Shown in pieces: positions 11,822 to 24,740 of a DNA stretch of 64,000 nucleotides. How positions within the stretch are numbered: the stretch's first letter is position 1; each line of letters opens with the position of its first letter. Below the pieces are notes generated by a model that ran no database searches, was not told the origin of the DNA, and worked only from the letters and a program-made list of their open reading frames with translations. Source of the DNA: Zopfochytrium polystomum (Eukaryota; Chytridiomycota; Chytridiomycetes; Chytridiales; Chytridiaceae); assembly GCA_025765615.1 (NCBI GenBank), contig JAIVFJ010000059.1, positions 248,001-312,000 of the forward strand, written 5' to 3'. The position numbers were made by a program, and so were the translations under genes.

Positions 11822-12794
11822 TCACAAAGTCGAGACGGCCTTACGCCAAACTACAGGCTTCATTACCTCTGCGTCTTTCGTGACAGGCCTTTTGGGCATC
11901 GTGCAAGTCGTACTCGATCTCCGTCTAAGACCGCCATCTGGTCCAACATAACAGTCAGTTACGCCCATAACCTGCTGAAACTCTTGGCACTTTCTCGCAC
12001 GCTCGCTCAAATTGCGGGTGGAGTGGGTCACCGTGGCTATTTCCGTACGCAGCAAATCGTCCCCCTTGGCCGATGATGGACACCCTTCGAGCGTTGAGAC
12101 CACGGTCTCGGACCTCTTGTGACTTTGCACTCAGCTCCGCGCATCCGCCGTGGTGGCCGCAATGAACGGCCGCAGCATGGACGTTGTTGGTGTTTGTTCG
12201 CACTCCGTTCGAGCTTCCCTTGACGGTGGTGGAGAAGTAGACCTTATTTCCGTTCACTGGGTGATAGGTCGAGACGACCGTATGCGTTGCCTTCTCTTCA
12301 CCTGACAGACTGAAATAGAAGTCCTTTGTGTCTTGACGAAGGTGAGCATCAGTGTATTAGGCGGGGTCTGAAATTTGCTTCACTGCCGTCACCACCAAGA
12401 TCCGGTTCCGCTCCTTTTTGTCCTTCTTGTTCTTCTTCGCGGAGCCGTAAGTTTCAAATCCCTCCTCATCCATCTCGGCGCTCCCGTCAAGGGTTGTCCT
12501 TGTGATGCGCCCGTCATTCGCTCCGTCCCAGTCCAGCTCCTCGTCGTCGCTCCCGCGGGCGGATCCAACATCCACAAGGCCGGGCCAGTCGAGCGCCTTG
12601 TGGAAGTCCTCGTCCGCGATCGCGGCTGCGTCGGCAATGGTCGCTGCGGTCCAGAAGAAGTCGTGGTCGTTTGCGATGCCGGCCGATTCGAGACGCTGCA
12701 ATGCCGCCGTCGTCGTGGGCAGTGCCTGAGCGCTCTGCTGGAGGAAGAGGACGGCTTGCAGGGAGAGGAGTTCCACGACCACAGCGGCGAGCAT
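11822..12794 (-). pseudogene. secreted protein with deaminase-like C-terminal domain (frame broken)
   Basis: Starts at ATG 12794 with a good signal peptide (MLAAVVVELLSLQAVLF...) followed by an acidic, then a Lys-rich linker. An intron of about 70 nt (donor after RNRILV, acceptor before DFYFSLSG) would bypass the in-frame TAA at 12357. The C-terminal domain has a beta-hairpin-like segment (HTVVSTYHP), then a CAE motif (HHGGCAELSA), which fits the [HC]xE zinc site of polymorphic-toxin-type nucleotide/nucleic-acid deaminases. The second zinc-binding segment (KCQEFQQVMGVTD) lies in the neighbouring frame; the shift falls at a three-A run on the coding strand (11991-11993). Seen: signal peptide, CAE motif, frame break. 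Inferred: deaminase fold and effector role. Substrate unknown. Confidence 0.5.
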
Positions 12795-13432
12795 GGTGCT
12801 GTTGTGGAGGAGCAGGCAGATGTGGGAGGCTGTGATCGGGCTGCTGGGGTTGTGGTGGTGGTGGTGGTCGCGGAGCGGCGAGTTTTGGGCGACGGCGGTG
12901 ACGGCGGTGAGAACGGCGGTGTCTTTGATGAGAGGGCCATTGATTCTTGGTGTGGATTGGGGAGAGTGTGTGAGGGAAGAGCGAGGGAAAAAAACACGCA
13001 AAACGCCCTTCTTTTATGGTCTGTTGGAAGGGGGCTGCTTGAATCACCAGCGAGAAGTGGTTGTGTGTTTGTTTGTTTGTTTGTTTGTTTGCTTTATTGT
13101 TTGAGACAAAAACAAAAAAAAATAGAAAGGTTGTCTCCATTTGAGGCAATTAAGTTTTTGGAGACAAAGAATCAGCCACCGCGAAATCAGACACACAAAC
13201 ACTCGACCTTCCTTCATCTAATGAGACACAGAAGTAGTCAAAAAAAAAAAAAAAAAAAAAAAAAGAGGGAAACACACCAGGGTTCTTTGTTCTCTCGTTT
13301 TGAGGGAGCGGAAACGTTTGAGCATGTAGTAAAGAGAAAGGGAGGGAGCGAGCGAGTGAGCGAGCGACAGAGAAAAAGCGCAAAATAGACGGTAGCGGGT
13401 GCGGCACACACACACACACTCTCTCCACACTA

Positions 13433-14974
13433 GAGTACAAGTATTCGCCTCACGCGAAAAAGAGGTTTGCGGAGCAGACGGGGGAAGCGAGACGACGGCT
13501 TCGCGCGTTGGAGAGGATCGAAAGGGAGGTTGGGGTGAAAATGGAGACCGTGCTTAAACACTATGGAAAATTGAACCGTTGTCCTGCTTCCCTGGGTACG
13601 TTCCTCGTTTGCCTTACCCATAATTTACTGATCCTTCTCCATTTCGCAGCAAAAAATAAGGCAACAACCGACTCAAAAGGTACTACTCCGATTCCCGCTT
13701 TCACATTCTACCTGTCTCCTCCCTCGACGCCTCCTGTCATCAAGGCCGAGAGCTTGGAAATTCCTGCGAAGTTTGGGATGGAGATTTCTGAAGACCTTCC
13801 ATTCGACCTACAAGCTGTAACGGATTTTGACCTCGAACTCTTCAGCGGATTTCCGTCCATCATACCAGACCATTCCTCCCACCAACTCTCGCCCAATAGC
13901 TGCATTTTTGAAACTCCAACGGCTTTTGGTGTGGAGGCTGCGCCGACTAGCAGTTTTTCGGTCCAGCGAAATGTCGAACTGGGCAACTCTCAAATTGAAC
14001 TGATGAGTACTTTGTCCGGCCTTGCGGTTGAACCGTCCTTTCAACTGTCCACGTTGGCCATGCCGTATCCAGCTTACGATGTGCTGGTTGGAAGTGTCAG
14101 CTTTGATCACACCTTCAACGAGGAGTTCCAAGATCTACGTGCAAATTTCGAGCAAGCCTTCTGTCCCACTCCTGCTTTCGGTGCAAACTCATGGACCCAC
14201 CCAATCCAGTGTTCTTCAATCCAGGCACCGGTGATTGCAAGCGACGGCAGCGCTCATCTCTCTGCAGATGCAAGGACCCAGTTACAATTTGAATCCCCTT
14301 CAGAATTCGCAGGGAGTCCAACCGGCGCTATCGTCGTAAAGAATGGCCTTTTGTCTCCCTCCTTTTTCCGTGAACTGTGGACAACAGACTTGGCAACTCC
14401 GTCGACGGTTGTTTCCAGGGTTGAGGTGGCGAGTTCCAATTATTGCAACCGCGATCAGGATGAAATCGACACTGCTGATCCCTTCAAGGAGCTGCTCCGT
14501 CTCATATCAGCCGCCTCGAGTAAATCTGGTGCTCAGACGACAAAGTCGGCCCCTGCTCTGCGGATGCCTCCCTCCTCATCTAGACGTCGTACTCCAGCAA
14601 GCGCTCCCTGTCTCAGAATTGACGCTGTAAACCAGATGTCCTTCTCAAACCCAGTCACGCCACTGCAGCTGGAAAGCCGTGGGGCTACGTCGCCCACAAC
14701 CACGACCGCGGCATCCGCCGGAACACTTGAGCTTGGCTGCGAGCTGGACGGTCTTGACTCGTGGACTTGGACTCAGGCAAAGAGGGACATACCAGTAGTT
14801 GGAAACTCTTTGGTCAAACCGTCGAGCTCTCCAGCTCTGCTCGCGACCCTCCTGCCAGAACGAAGGCGCTCCATCGCATTCCTCCAACCTTCTCCCGTTT
14901 CCCCTACGTTCGATTTTGTGCTGTTTTCACCGCGTTCACCGAGGAAACCTTTTGGAAAAGCATCCTTTTTTTGA
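13433..14974 (+). pseudogene. HMG-box gene, 5'-truncated copy (left arm)
   Basis: Copy of the gene at 41221-43110, cut at the palindrome boundary. It begins at the YKYSP end of the HMG box and so lacks most of the DNA-binding domain and the start codon. The intron 13596-13649 (GTACGT...GCAG) and the exon to the TGA at 14972-14974 are preserved, and the downstream frame is open. Only three substitutions from the right copy were seen: one synonymous (13489) and two intronic (13617, 13622). Upstream is unrelated low-complexity sequence. If expressed from a cryptic promoter, it would give a protein without the HMG domain. Confidence 0.85.
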
Positions 14975-15090
14975 TCAAAGTACTCTATGAACTCCTCTTG
15001 CTGTACTGCCATTTAAACCATAGATGGAGGTGCTTTATTTCATTTTTGCAACTCCCAGCCGCAATCGGAGAAAAAGGAAAAAGAAAAAGA

Positions 15091-18000
15091 TCATAATCCG
15101 TTTCGGGATCCATCAAGATTATTACGCGATGTCTTTCTGAAGCTCGCATTGAGATTAGTGATTGAGCGCCTTGCAGGGAGTCGCGCAGTGGACAGTTTGG
15201 CTGCTTCTCCTGACCGAAGCATCGTCGCAGAGCGGATGATTTCCGCCCCACCCGGTGCAGCCGAGTCCGGATTCCCACTCTTCGGATTGTCTACATCATT
15301 TGCGTTTCCGCTAGAGTTGCCATCTTCCTGGCTGTTTTGGCTCGTATTCATGGAGTGGGTTACATTAAAGATAATCCACCGACCCCATATGCAAGGCTGC
15401 TGGCAGAAACATTACTAGGCCAACTAAAGGAGCCAAATTAACGTCTTTTTGCGCCATCGCGAACCGAATCTCCAACGTCAGCAGGAGCCCGATGCAAACT
15501 TCTCTGTTCAAGTAGGCTTCTACGACCGCCTTAAACGGCTGTACGTAAACTCGCGATAGACTGTCAAAGCTCACTTAGAGATTTTTCAATCTAATGAAAG
15601 GGTCCCCACCCACCAAAGGACTGCAAAAAGCACAATATAAGCAACTGATTGAGCGGAGGCTAAAGTTATGTCAGGCCGTAAGCACATTCCGCAAGAGCTG
15701 CCTGCAGTTACCGGACTGGTTTCCAAAAAATGAGAATATCGCCACAACGAGACCTTTTTCCCAAATCAAAACTGGTTCCATGAAGAAATAGTCAGGCTTA
15801 AAATTCTCGTACAGGCTTTTTTTCAGGTGCGCGACTACTTCTGCGCGGTCCCCAGGGACGTCGTCTTCAAAATCCAGCTCATCCGATTTCCATAATTTCC
15901 ACAATACAGCAGACATGCACAGCGGAACCATGACGAGGAACACTACTAAGATGATAATAGCAAAAGCTCCAGGTCCGACGTGCTCGCCGCTGAAGCAAAC
16001 TTCGCTTGGAACGAAAAATAAAACCCTAGATAATTTCTCGACCCGACGGCAGTCGAGAAGTGCCAGAGCAGCCTCTATAAACGGCATCAGCGTAAATGTA
16101 AAGACTGTCTTGCCCGCTCGAAATAGGATGTGTTCGATAGACTGGCCACGCATGTACCGAGGCAGCCATAAGGCGATTTTCTTGTCGGCTCCGGCAATTG
16201 TCACCCGCGCGAGCTGCACCAGTCCATAAATGAGCACTACGTGGAAAAAAAAAATTGCCGGAAGGAAGAAACGGAACATTTGCCGACGAACGCCCTTGAG
16301 GGGTGCTGGGCAATCTTGAACAAGGCCGTCTGCGTTGAGCGAAGCAACCTCCAGGAACGTCAGCAACCCCTTCTTGCCAAGGAGTTCTCCCAGCAGTGGA
16401 CCCAAAATCAGCTTGATGACTTGAAAATAGAAAAATAGAAGCTCGATGGTTGGAACTTCTTCTCGAGGGAGATATACAACACCGACTGTCGCCAGGAAGC
16501 TTAGAAAAATCAGAAGGTAAAGACTCGATCCTGGACTTTCACATGGAATGCACTTCTGGTTCCATAGGAAAAAGTTTGGGTTGGCGCATTCAGCACAAAG
16601 CACGCCGGCGAAGCCATCTTCGCATAAGTGATCAACCGTGCAGTTTCCACCTTGAAGAGATTCAAAATAATGCAATCAGTCCCATAAATTTTTGTTACAA
16701 GAGAGTTAACCTTCGCAGCAGCTTTGAAACGGGCAGTCATAAAAATCTGGAATTGCAGATGTTGCGTTCGGTGATCTCCACTTCCCACTTTTCACGTTCA
16801 AAGTTGCACCACCAGGGCACACTCCTCCCTCTGGGCAGATGATGCAGCTGTCTGTGTTATTATCCAAAAGGTTGAAGAACCCTGGCTCGCAGCTCAAGCA
16901 AACGGAGATGCCTCCGTTTGTTTGATACAGTCCCGTTCCTGCAGGACAACTCTCTAAAACAGCACCGCGTTACGGACTGATTTTCAAAATGCCACGAGCT
17001 CGGCTCACCAACACTCTGGGGCGGGGGGGGAACCCACGCACTCCAAATTTTCTACGTGTTGAACTTTAGAATAGTTGTTTATCAGCCGCTCTCTCAAACC
17101 TCGTTGTCAAGGAACCACTGGCACGCCACTTGCGAGTGATCAAAAGCTCCATCGCCAATCTGGCGCAGCATTTCGTTTACATCAGTTTCACTCAAATGCA
17201 TGTTCGTGATGAGAGTGGAGATTTCGGGAAACTCCTTGGAAAAGGCTGTGGAAACCGCCTGGCTCCAAAGGCTTGTGAGAATTGTCCACCAGCAGTGCCA
17301 CTTACCTTGAATAACGGTTCGGAAGGAAGGTCAACCATCAAGGGCGTGTGCTCCTTATCTGAAATGTCTCAACTTCGGTCAAATTTTTAAGCATTCATGT
17401 GGCAGCTCTCACCCTCGCTGAATATTTGATAATCACCCCTTGTATCGTCAGGAAATAGTATACGACTCACGTTGTTGCTGGGTTTTAATGAGATTGAGGT
17501 CCAAAAGAGGCAGGTCAAGAGGAGGCGACTGCTCAGACCTGGAGATGAAAGTTGTCGGCTTCCAACCGTAGAAGATCACTGGAGTTTGATTTCGAATTGC
17601 CTGGGCTACGGAATCCATTTGTTGGTCGCCCAGGTACTGGATGGTGGCATTTAGCATTAATCCGTCAATAAGCCTTTCAAACACGTATGAACTGAAGGTG
17701 CAAAATGAGCTGGACGATTTCGATGACATCAGAAAGACCTGCCTGTAGTCAGGCCACATGGCCCATATTTGAATGAAGTCCCCGCCTTCAACATAATGAG
17801 GAGGGAGATAAATGCCTTTTTGACAGCCAAAGGGAACATTATCGCAAATGAAGTTTCCATCGGTGCCCAACACGATCGGATGAGAAACTGCTTTGGGAAA
17901 GATCGACAGCGCATTGTGGTTACGGAAAAACCGCCAAAAGTCAAGGGACAACTCAGGGCGACGCTCAACGACCCAACTGGGAACGTACCTGTTTACTTTG

Positions 18001-18674
18001 TTAATAAGCGAAGTGCAACGCAAAATTATGATTCGTACAGGCCAACCCGACCAGTGTAACCAATGCTTCCAAGATCTACGACGCTTGAAGCCTCACGGAC
18101 CTCTCTTTGGTACCTAGCAGAGAAGTGAATCGTATCGCGAACAAACCGCACCCCAGAAGTGCTACCATTTCCCCGCGTCCGAGAGCCACAGTTCCATAGC
18201 AACATCAACCGTGCCCTTCGACAACCGTGGTATGGACATTTCTCCTCCAGAATACAGGGGCATCGTCACGTTGAATCCAATCACGTCAGTCAGTAGGAAT
18301 TGCAACATTCGAGACATGAGTATCGCCGAGTCCCACTCGTCCACTTCAATGATCACTTGGCGCTTGCTTGCCTGGACGGAAACGAAAAAAATGGTGTTAG
18401 AGTACTCTGATAACCGTCATCGACAACAGTTCAACAAAGCACGTGTTCTGACCGTGTAGGCGCGAAAGCGATCCCATCCAAACCTGTTCGACCCGTTATA
18501 ACATTGGTACGGGTCGAGTCGACCCGTGGGTGGGTCATCTGCAGTCGCGAGCGCCCAAGTGGAACCTTGGCCGCCTGGAAGACTCTCGATGAAACCTTTT
18601 GCCTCCACTGCCCGAGCAGCAATCGGCAAGAGCGCTGCCGCTCCAAACACAATTGCAAGAATAGGTTTTGTCAT
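15091..18674 (-). CDS. PBP-type receptor, left-arm copy (C-terminal frameshift)
   Basis: Mirror of 37522-41104. ATG at 18674 opens a signal peptide (MTKPILAIVFGAAALLPIAARA). The OpuAC-like ectodomain, Cys-rich module and multi-TM region follow with the exon pattern of copy A. In this arm the 10-T run in the third TM segment keeps the frame (PAIFFFHVV), but a four-C run near 15384, against three in the other arm, shifts the frame just before the last TM (HMG then SVDYL and stop), removing the cytoplasmic tail. It is convergent with the HMG copy, which ends 116 bp away. Sequencing error or genuine loss cannot be told apart here. Confidence 0.7.
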
Positions 18675-18986
18675 AGCCTGAGGCTGTATGTGCGGTGCGC
18701 CACGCCGAATTGGAAAATAGGTGGAAAAGCGCGCCGTGGTTTGAGAGTTCAGGTTGATGTTCAGCAAATACCAACGGTGCGGCCTATCGCATTGGCTAAC
18801 GACAGGCAACAACAAATACAATCGACCGAAAGTCGTGTTCGCGTATATAAAAAAAATTACACGGTCTAAATAGAACTAATCCTGATTTATTACCGCAAGA
18901 AAAGCCCTGTTTTTGTGCTTCTCCTCGATTCTCCTCTTTTACCGCATAAATTCGCTTTTGGCGTGACTCCCCGATCCAATTCAGAT

Positions 18987-19145
<159 letters not shown>

Positions 19146-20136
19146 TTTCTCCCTCGCTTGGCTGTCATGGTTTTTACCTCTACGTTGGTCCAACAGCGAG
19201 ATTTCTGCCTGAAATGCAGTTGGCCTTCTATATCAATGAAAGTAAACATAAACACTCTTCTATCTTTATTAAAGCAAGCATCTCAGTCAAAAGTGGGACC
19301 ATCTTGCGACCCAATCGTAAAATGAATCCATTACTCAACTTGAGAAGCCTCCTAATAGTAATCCGGTGTAGTGAGCTAACAGTCTTAGCTCTGAAGGACC
19401 AAATTGCTCGTCGGTTGACTCGTTGGCGGGGTGGCGCTGTATACTCCTCGCTACAGCGGTGGTGGTCCGCTGGGACGTGCGTGGGACTTTGGGTTCGGGT
19501 TTGAGGCTGGGCAACCCACAAAAAAATTCTGCAAATACTGGGGGATGCCTGTTGACTTATATAAACAGTTCTTGCAAAAAAAAGAAAAAAAAGGAAACTT
19601 TATTAAGTTGAAAGGTCACATAGAAGCTGCAGCAAATCAATTTGTAAGATGATACACCAAGTCATTGTAAAACACATTTAGTTGGGCCACCTCTTTCTTC
19701 GTTGTGTTTTGCAGTCATTGTAAAATCTGGTGGGGATGTCAACGAACGTAGGACTGTCCATGTGCAAACACCTCCTGTCACATATCCAGGCCAACCTTTT
19801 TCAAAGTCTTCCTTTGTGACTATACTCACTCCTTTGACCCCCAGGATCCAGGCTCTAGAGTGAAGGAAAGCAAATAATAGGCTAAAACTAACTTTATTGG
19901 GCTGTTGTCTAGGGGGTGTTTCAACCCTACTTCTGGCATAGTCCACAAAATATCCCTACTGATCTGTCTAACAGGGGTCTCAAACACGAAGAATGAACAT
20001 CAGGGGGACAATCCTCTGACGGATCAGTGAGGGAGCACCAATTACTTGCGTGGCTGGGTGTATAAAGGTGAGAAACTAACAAAGTAGAAGGAGTTGAAGC
20101 CAAGATTACCACTGAAAGAGCAGACTCACCTATTCC

Positions 20137-20365
20137 TGTTAGTTTTGGGTCTTTTGGTGTAAGCAGTGTGCAGGAGCTTTGACTTAGTACTGCTCTGCAA
20201 GGATGACTAGCAGCATTTTGCAAGTGATGGTCCTTGTAACAGTTTTATATAAAGACAAACACAATACTGACAGAAGCCAAGCTCAACCTTCCACCACCAC
20301 CACCTTCAGTAGTGTACACCACAGCAGCCCAATCCATTAATCAGCCAACATAGCAAATTCTTTCA
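20137..20365 (-). mobile_element. solo copia-type LTR, 229 bp (left arm)
   Basis: Mirror of 35881-36109. TG...CA ends on its own strand; flanked by the 5-bp duplication GGAAT (ATTCC on this strand). Closely related to the LTR at 61768-61996. Confidence 0.85.
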
Positions 20366-20684
20366 ATTCCCAGACCAAATTAATTTGAGGATAGCGAGAG
20401 AGGAAAAAGATGAGCCTTTTGGTATAAGCAGTGTGCAAGAGCTTTGACCTGATACTGCTTTGCAAGGATGACTTCCAGCATTTTGAGCCAATCTCTCTTC
20501 CTCCATTTGCTCTCGCTTCCCTCTCTGCCTACTCACTTCTCTCTCCTCTCTCCATCCTCTCACTCCTCTCCCTTCTCCATCAACACTACTATCTCTCTCT
20601 CTCTCTCTTCCTCTCCACACACACCAAGTTCCTCCAGTCCTAATTTCATCACAGTCATACCGGTTTATTACTTTCCCTTAGCTG

Positions 20685-21074
20685 GTGTACAGTGAATTCT
20701 TCTCCCTTACAGAGGCCATCAAAGAGGCAATCTGGCTACAAGTGCTCTTCCAGGAGCTTGGTATGGATTTAAATAAGCCCACTACTGTTTATGAAGACAA
20801 TCATTCAACCATAGCTATTGCTATGAATCCAATACACCATGGTTGGGTCAAACACTTTGATGTGAGGTTGCATTTCACACAGTACCACTTGGAAAAAAAG
20901 GAGGTTCAACTTATTCATTACCCAATAGACATGATGAGTGCTGACCTTCTCACCACAGCTTTTCCTGCAGCTCAACATGCAAAGCTTACATCACTGATGG
21001 GAATTTGCAGTCTCGCCAACCTCCAAGGTGTAAGGGTGGTCCCCACACTCAAATCAGCACAACGCTTAGTCTAA
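20685..21074 (+). mobile_element. Ty1/copia RNase H fragment (left arm)
   Basis: Translation shows the copia RNase H C-terminal pattern: SLTEAIKEAIWLQVLFQELG, VYEDNHSTIAIAMNP, HFDVRLHFTQYHLE. A pyrimidine-rich repeat precedes it; a GCAGGGGG polypurine stretch and an LTR starting TGTTGAG at 21168 follow, so this is the 3' end of a copia element. Upstream pol is missing. Confidence 0.82.
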
Positions 21075-21167
21075 AGGCTCTCTCTGGCTTCCTGCTTGGC
21101 TGGCATGGTTGGAAAGCCACGTATTCCAGGAGAAACAGTTGCCTGCTCTCTTTCTATTGCAGGGGGT

Positions 21168-21501
21168 GTTGAGATTTGACCAATGGGGTACACTTTGCCT
21201 GTTACTGATGATCCCTTTGAGTACTCCACCCAATCACATTGGATGGGGTGTTTGAAGGGCTCAGTAGATTCAATACTTGAATGGGGTGCTTGGAAGGGCT
21301 CATCTGTTCTCAATAAAAAGAGATAGGCCAAGGCAGCTGTTGTTCTAGCTTTGTTCATCCTACCAGTAGGAACAATGCAATTAGAACATGCACAAAAACG
21401 CTCCAACTATGCGCTCTGCACATGTAACACAGCACAGCAAGCATGCAGAAGCAGTGTACCACTGCCCCATGCTCTCTGCATCGGAATTCCACTCCCTGAT
21501 C
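21168..21501 (+). mobile_element. copia 3' LTR, interrupted (left arm)
   Basis: Starts TGTTGAGATTTGACC directly after the polypurine tract and contains an AATAAA signal (CTCAATAAAAAG). A 789-bp solo LTR interrupts it at 21502; related sequence resumes at 22291. The same LTR family occurs at 53286-53339 plus 56609-56870 and at 63420-63721. Mirror: 34744 to about 35077. Confidence 0.75.
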
Positions 21502-22290
21502 TGTTGGAGTTTGCACACATTACCTACACCTTTTAAGATCCTCTGACCTGTCTTCAAGAGTAACGATAAGTTAAGATGGCGTAAGGGCTGATCCCAGTGT
21601 CATCTACACTTTCTCAATCTCTGACACTGTACGAGTGCTTAGAGGTGGTTTCAATCCCCAGTCTGGGTAGACCACATCAGTGTGCTTCACTCTTGCAATT
21701 TGAAAGGAATGATTACAGGAGCTTGACAGGGAGCCTGACTTACTTCTTTGCACACAAAACACCATGGAAGTTCTGGCCAAATCAGCGTGATGCAACAATG
21801 ATGTCATGCCCACCTCCTGACTCCTCAAAGTCTAAACTCTATCTCTCAGAGCTAAAAGGCTATCACCAAAGTCTGATTCCTGAGACCACCTGCAGTATAA
21901 AAGGGGGAGCCCCAGCAGCTCCAGAGAAGCATCATCCCAGATCCTGATCACATCTGCCTGCTCTCTCTCTACCCTCGAATACAACAAACAAAAACCATTA
22001 TTCTTATCTGAGTCAACATACCCTCTACCTTGACCTGCGAAGCTCTTCAAGTTCTACCTCGGGTCGATACCTCGTTCGTATAGGGCGCTTCGCTCTTACA
22101 AGAAAAGGGTGTGCTCTGCACTCTAAACAAGACCAATCTGTCTGAGAGCATCGGCTCTCCATCTACTTTGGCAACAAAGGGCACTTCGCTCTTAACAAGA
22201 GAAGGGCTCACGCTCTAAACAAGCTTTATCGCTCCACGTCGACTCAAGTCTGTTGGTGCCCTTCTGACACGCCAGGTGCAATCACCAACA
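21502..22290 (+). mobile_element. nested solo LTR, 789 bp (left arm)
   Basis: Begins TGTTGG, ends CCAACA, and is flanked by the 5-bp duplication TGATC (21497-21501 and 22291-22295). It carries a TATAAAAGGGGG box near 21896. Internal domains are absent, so it is a recombination remnant inserted in an older copia LTR. Confidence 0.85.
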
Positions 22291-22589
22291 TGATCTGGAA
22301 TTCCACTCTCTGCTTCGGAATTCTGCTCTCTGATCTGGAATTCCAGCTTCCTTGCTATGTGCTGTGTAATGCAACAGGCATTTAGGAATCAGGGATTGCA
22401 CCAAACACTGCATTTCTAAAAGTGAGATAAAGACTGAGCTCACAAGAGATTGCACCAATCATTGGATTTCTAAAAACATGGAAAAAAGCAGCTTGTTTCC
22501 CAAACAAACTTCCTGATTTGGAAACAACCAAACCAATTTACAAGCAACTGTTTCTCAAACAGGATGTAAATTGGTTCTTGGTGGTAATC

Positions 22590-22760
22590 AGCCCAGACAA
22601 AGTACTCAGCCCAAGGTGGTACTCAGCCCTGGCTGGTACTTAGCCCTGGGTGGTGCACAGCCCAGGCTGGTACTCAGCCCTGGTTGGTACTCAGCCCTGG
22701 GTGATGCCCAGCCCTGGGTGGTACCCAGCCCAGAATGGGTACTTAGCCCAGGCTGGGGGT
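22590..22760 (+). repeat. CAGCCC-type minisatellite (left arm)
   Basis: About eight imperfect units of roughly 20 bp around GGTACTCAGCCCTGGSTG. The same array occurs at about 33485-33655 (mirror) and 57185-57330, in each case beside the same LTR-like sequence, so it belongs to a dispersed element. Confidence 0.85.
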
Positions 22761-22852
22761 TGGTGCTCAGCCTGTTTTATCCCATTTCTGTGGCCTGCTA
22801 TGTGCAGCCCACTGCTCCCTCTGTTTTCTGATGGCTCCAACCTGCAGGAGCA

Positions 22853-23012
22853 TCAAAAAAAAATTTTTTTTATTTTTTTGTTCTGGCCCCAAAGTGGCTG
22901 GTGGGAAGAGAAAGAGCCATCAATGGTGAACTGTAATAGACTACGTGCAGGAATCACCTCAGCAAACCAACCCCATGCGCTATGGACTTAAAGGGTTGTC
23001 AGGCATCTCCAC
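22853..23012 (-). mobile_element. short poly(A)-tailed retroposon (left arm)
   Basis: Mirror of 33233-33392. It resembles a SINE or a 3'-truncated non-LTR element; no coding capacity. Confidence 0.55.
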
Positions 23013-23392
23013 CACACATAAAGCCACAATGATCGAAGGAGAAAGGGACAAACACAGAAACAAGAAATAGAGAAGTATGTGAACAGTCTACTCTGAGTGA
23101 GTGAGTGGAAGGAGTGAATGAAGTGGAGATGTGTGTTTCTGGGTGGTCCTTCTCCCCAACTTGGAGAGAAAGAGAAAAACTCTGTTATGAATAATTGATG
23201 CATGCTATAATAGTTGCTAGGCAAGCGTGACCAGCACAGGGTAAAACTCTCTCCTATATTATCTGCTTCAGCAGAGGAGGAGGAAAAACTATTCACACCA
23301 AGTTTCTGTTCCACTTAATACTCAGAGTAATTGTCAACAGCGCAAGCCAGTGCCTAGGTCTGCATTGGCGTTGGCTCGCTCTCCCGTGGGCA

Positions 23393-24530
23393 TCATGAGA
23401 ACGATAACTGACAATCACAATAGGTTCGGGTCTGTCTTGTGCCTCTTGCTACTAACCAGTCAGTTCTGCCTCCCCCATGCACGATGGCCATGGGTGTAGC
23501 ACCTGTTATGCAAAGCGTGCTTAAGTGTCTGAGGCTTCGACTGACAGGGTGTTCGAAAGGTCGGAGCAGGGTCAGAGGCCAAGTAGTGAGGTGCTGAGAC
23601 GTCAAGAGTGGTTTTGTGAGAATGTCTGTGATCTGGTCGCTGGTTGGTACGTAGCGTACAGTGATCTCTCCAGTGGCTACGCCTTGTCAGAGGAAATGAG
23701 CACGTATGTCAATGTGTTTTGTGCGAGCATGTGTGAGGGGGTTGAGCACTAGTGCGATTGCAGATTGATTGTCCTCGAGGATTGGTAGCAGCTGCTGTGC
23801 GGGGAGTTGCAACTCTGATAATACGGCTAGGAGCCATTGTGCTTCTTGGAAGACTTCAGAAAGTGAGTACTATTCTGCTTCCATGGAGGATAGCAATACA
23901 CAATGTTGTTTGCGTGAGACCCAAGAGACAGCAGCACCCATCAGGAAAAAAGACATATCCAGTGCGTGATGTGCAGTCTCCAGGTTCGCCCCCATAGGAT
24001 GTGTCAGCGTATGCAGCTGGTTCAAGGGTGTTGTTTGTGAAGAGCCGTAGTGGCTTGTGGCTTCGCCTGTAGAATAATCCATAGTCCCAGGTGCCTCAGA
24101 GGTAACAAAGCAGGCGGCGGAGTGCATTGCGATGGCACTGGTGTGGCTTCAGGTGGAACTGGGAAAGCACATTTGTTGCAAATGCGATATCTGGTCCAGT
24201 TTGTGTTGCAAGATATTGAATTTTCATGAGTGTGGATCGATACCAGCTTGAGTTGCTCTCGCTGAGTTCAATTGACGTTTTGTCATGCATAAAGGTGATG
24301 GACATTGGAGTTGATGCAATGTCCAGGTCGTCCCACATTTTCTCTTCAGTGAGAATTGTCCTGGTGTATTCGTCTAGGCCCATCCAAATGCCTTTGGCAT
24401 TGCGCTTGAGGTGGGTGCAAATTACTTGGCTGATAGCGGTTTCCTCGAGAAACATGCTGTACTCAGGGTGAAAAGCGTCCTCAATTTTTGTGACAAGAGC
24501 TGGGGCGTTGGCCATGATGTTGATGTCGTC
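23393..24530 (-). mobile_element. Ty1/copia RT-RNase H fragment (left arm)
   Basis: Minus-strand frames carry the end of reverse transcriptase after a VDDINIM catalytic box (near 24530), then YLATQTGPDIAFATNVLSQF, HRNALRRLLCYL and the RNase H pattern with SWVSRKQHCVLLSSMEAE. Stops and frame changes show decay. No LTR can be assigned. Mirror at 31716-32853. Confidence 0.82.
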
Positions 24531-24740
24531 AACAAAACAAAGATGATTTCAAAAGTTTGCTGCTGAGGGTCTTATGAGATCTCCTCTTCATCTTCAGGGG
24601 CTCATCTATAGTCTAGTGGCAAAAGGGATAAGACAAGTCTTTAAGATGGGAAGCTCCTGGTTATTAGCAGAGCCAGTACCCTGGATTCAGCTCAAACTCA
24701 ACAAAGATGGATGATGTGGTTCAATTCTGTCTTTATTCAA

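Noticed and set aside
12375..13388. 337-codon plus-strand frame
   Set aside because: Overlaps the secreted deaminase-like gene in antisense and runs through GT, A and GA simple repeats; no recognisable motif.
22571..22831. Short repetitive protein (LSPGWY repeats)
   Set aside because: Translation of the CAGCCC minisatellite, which also lies in transposon debris elsewhere in the window.
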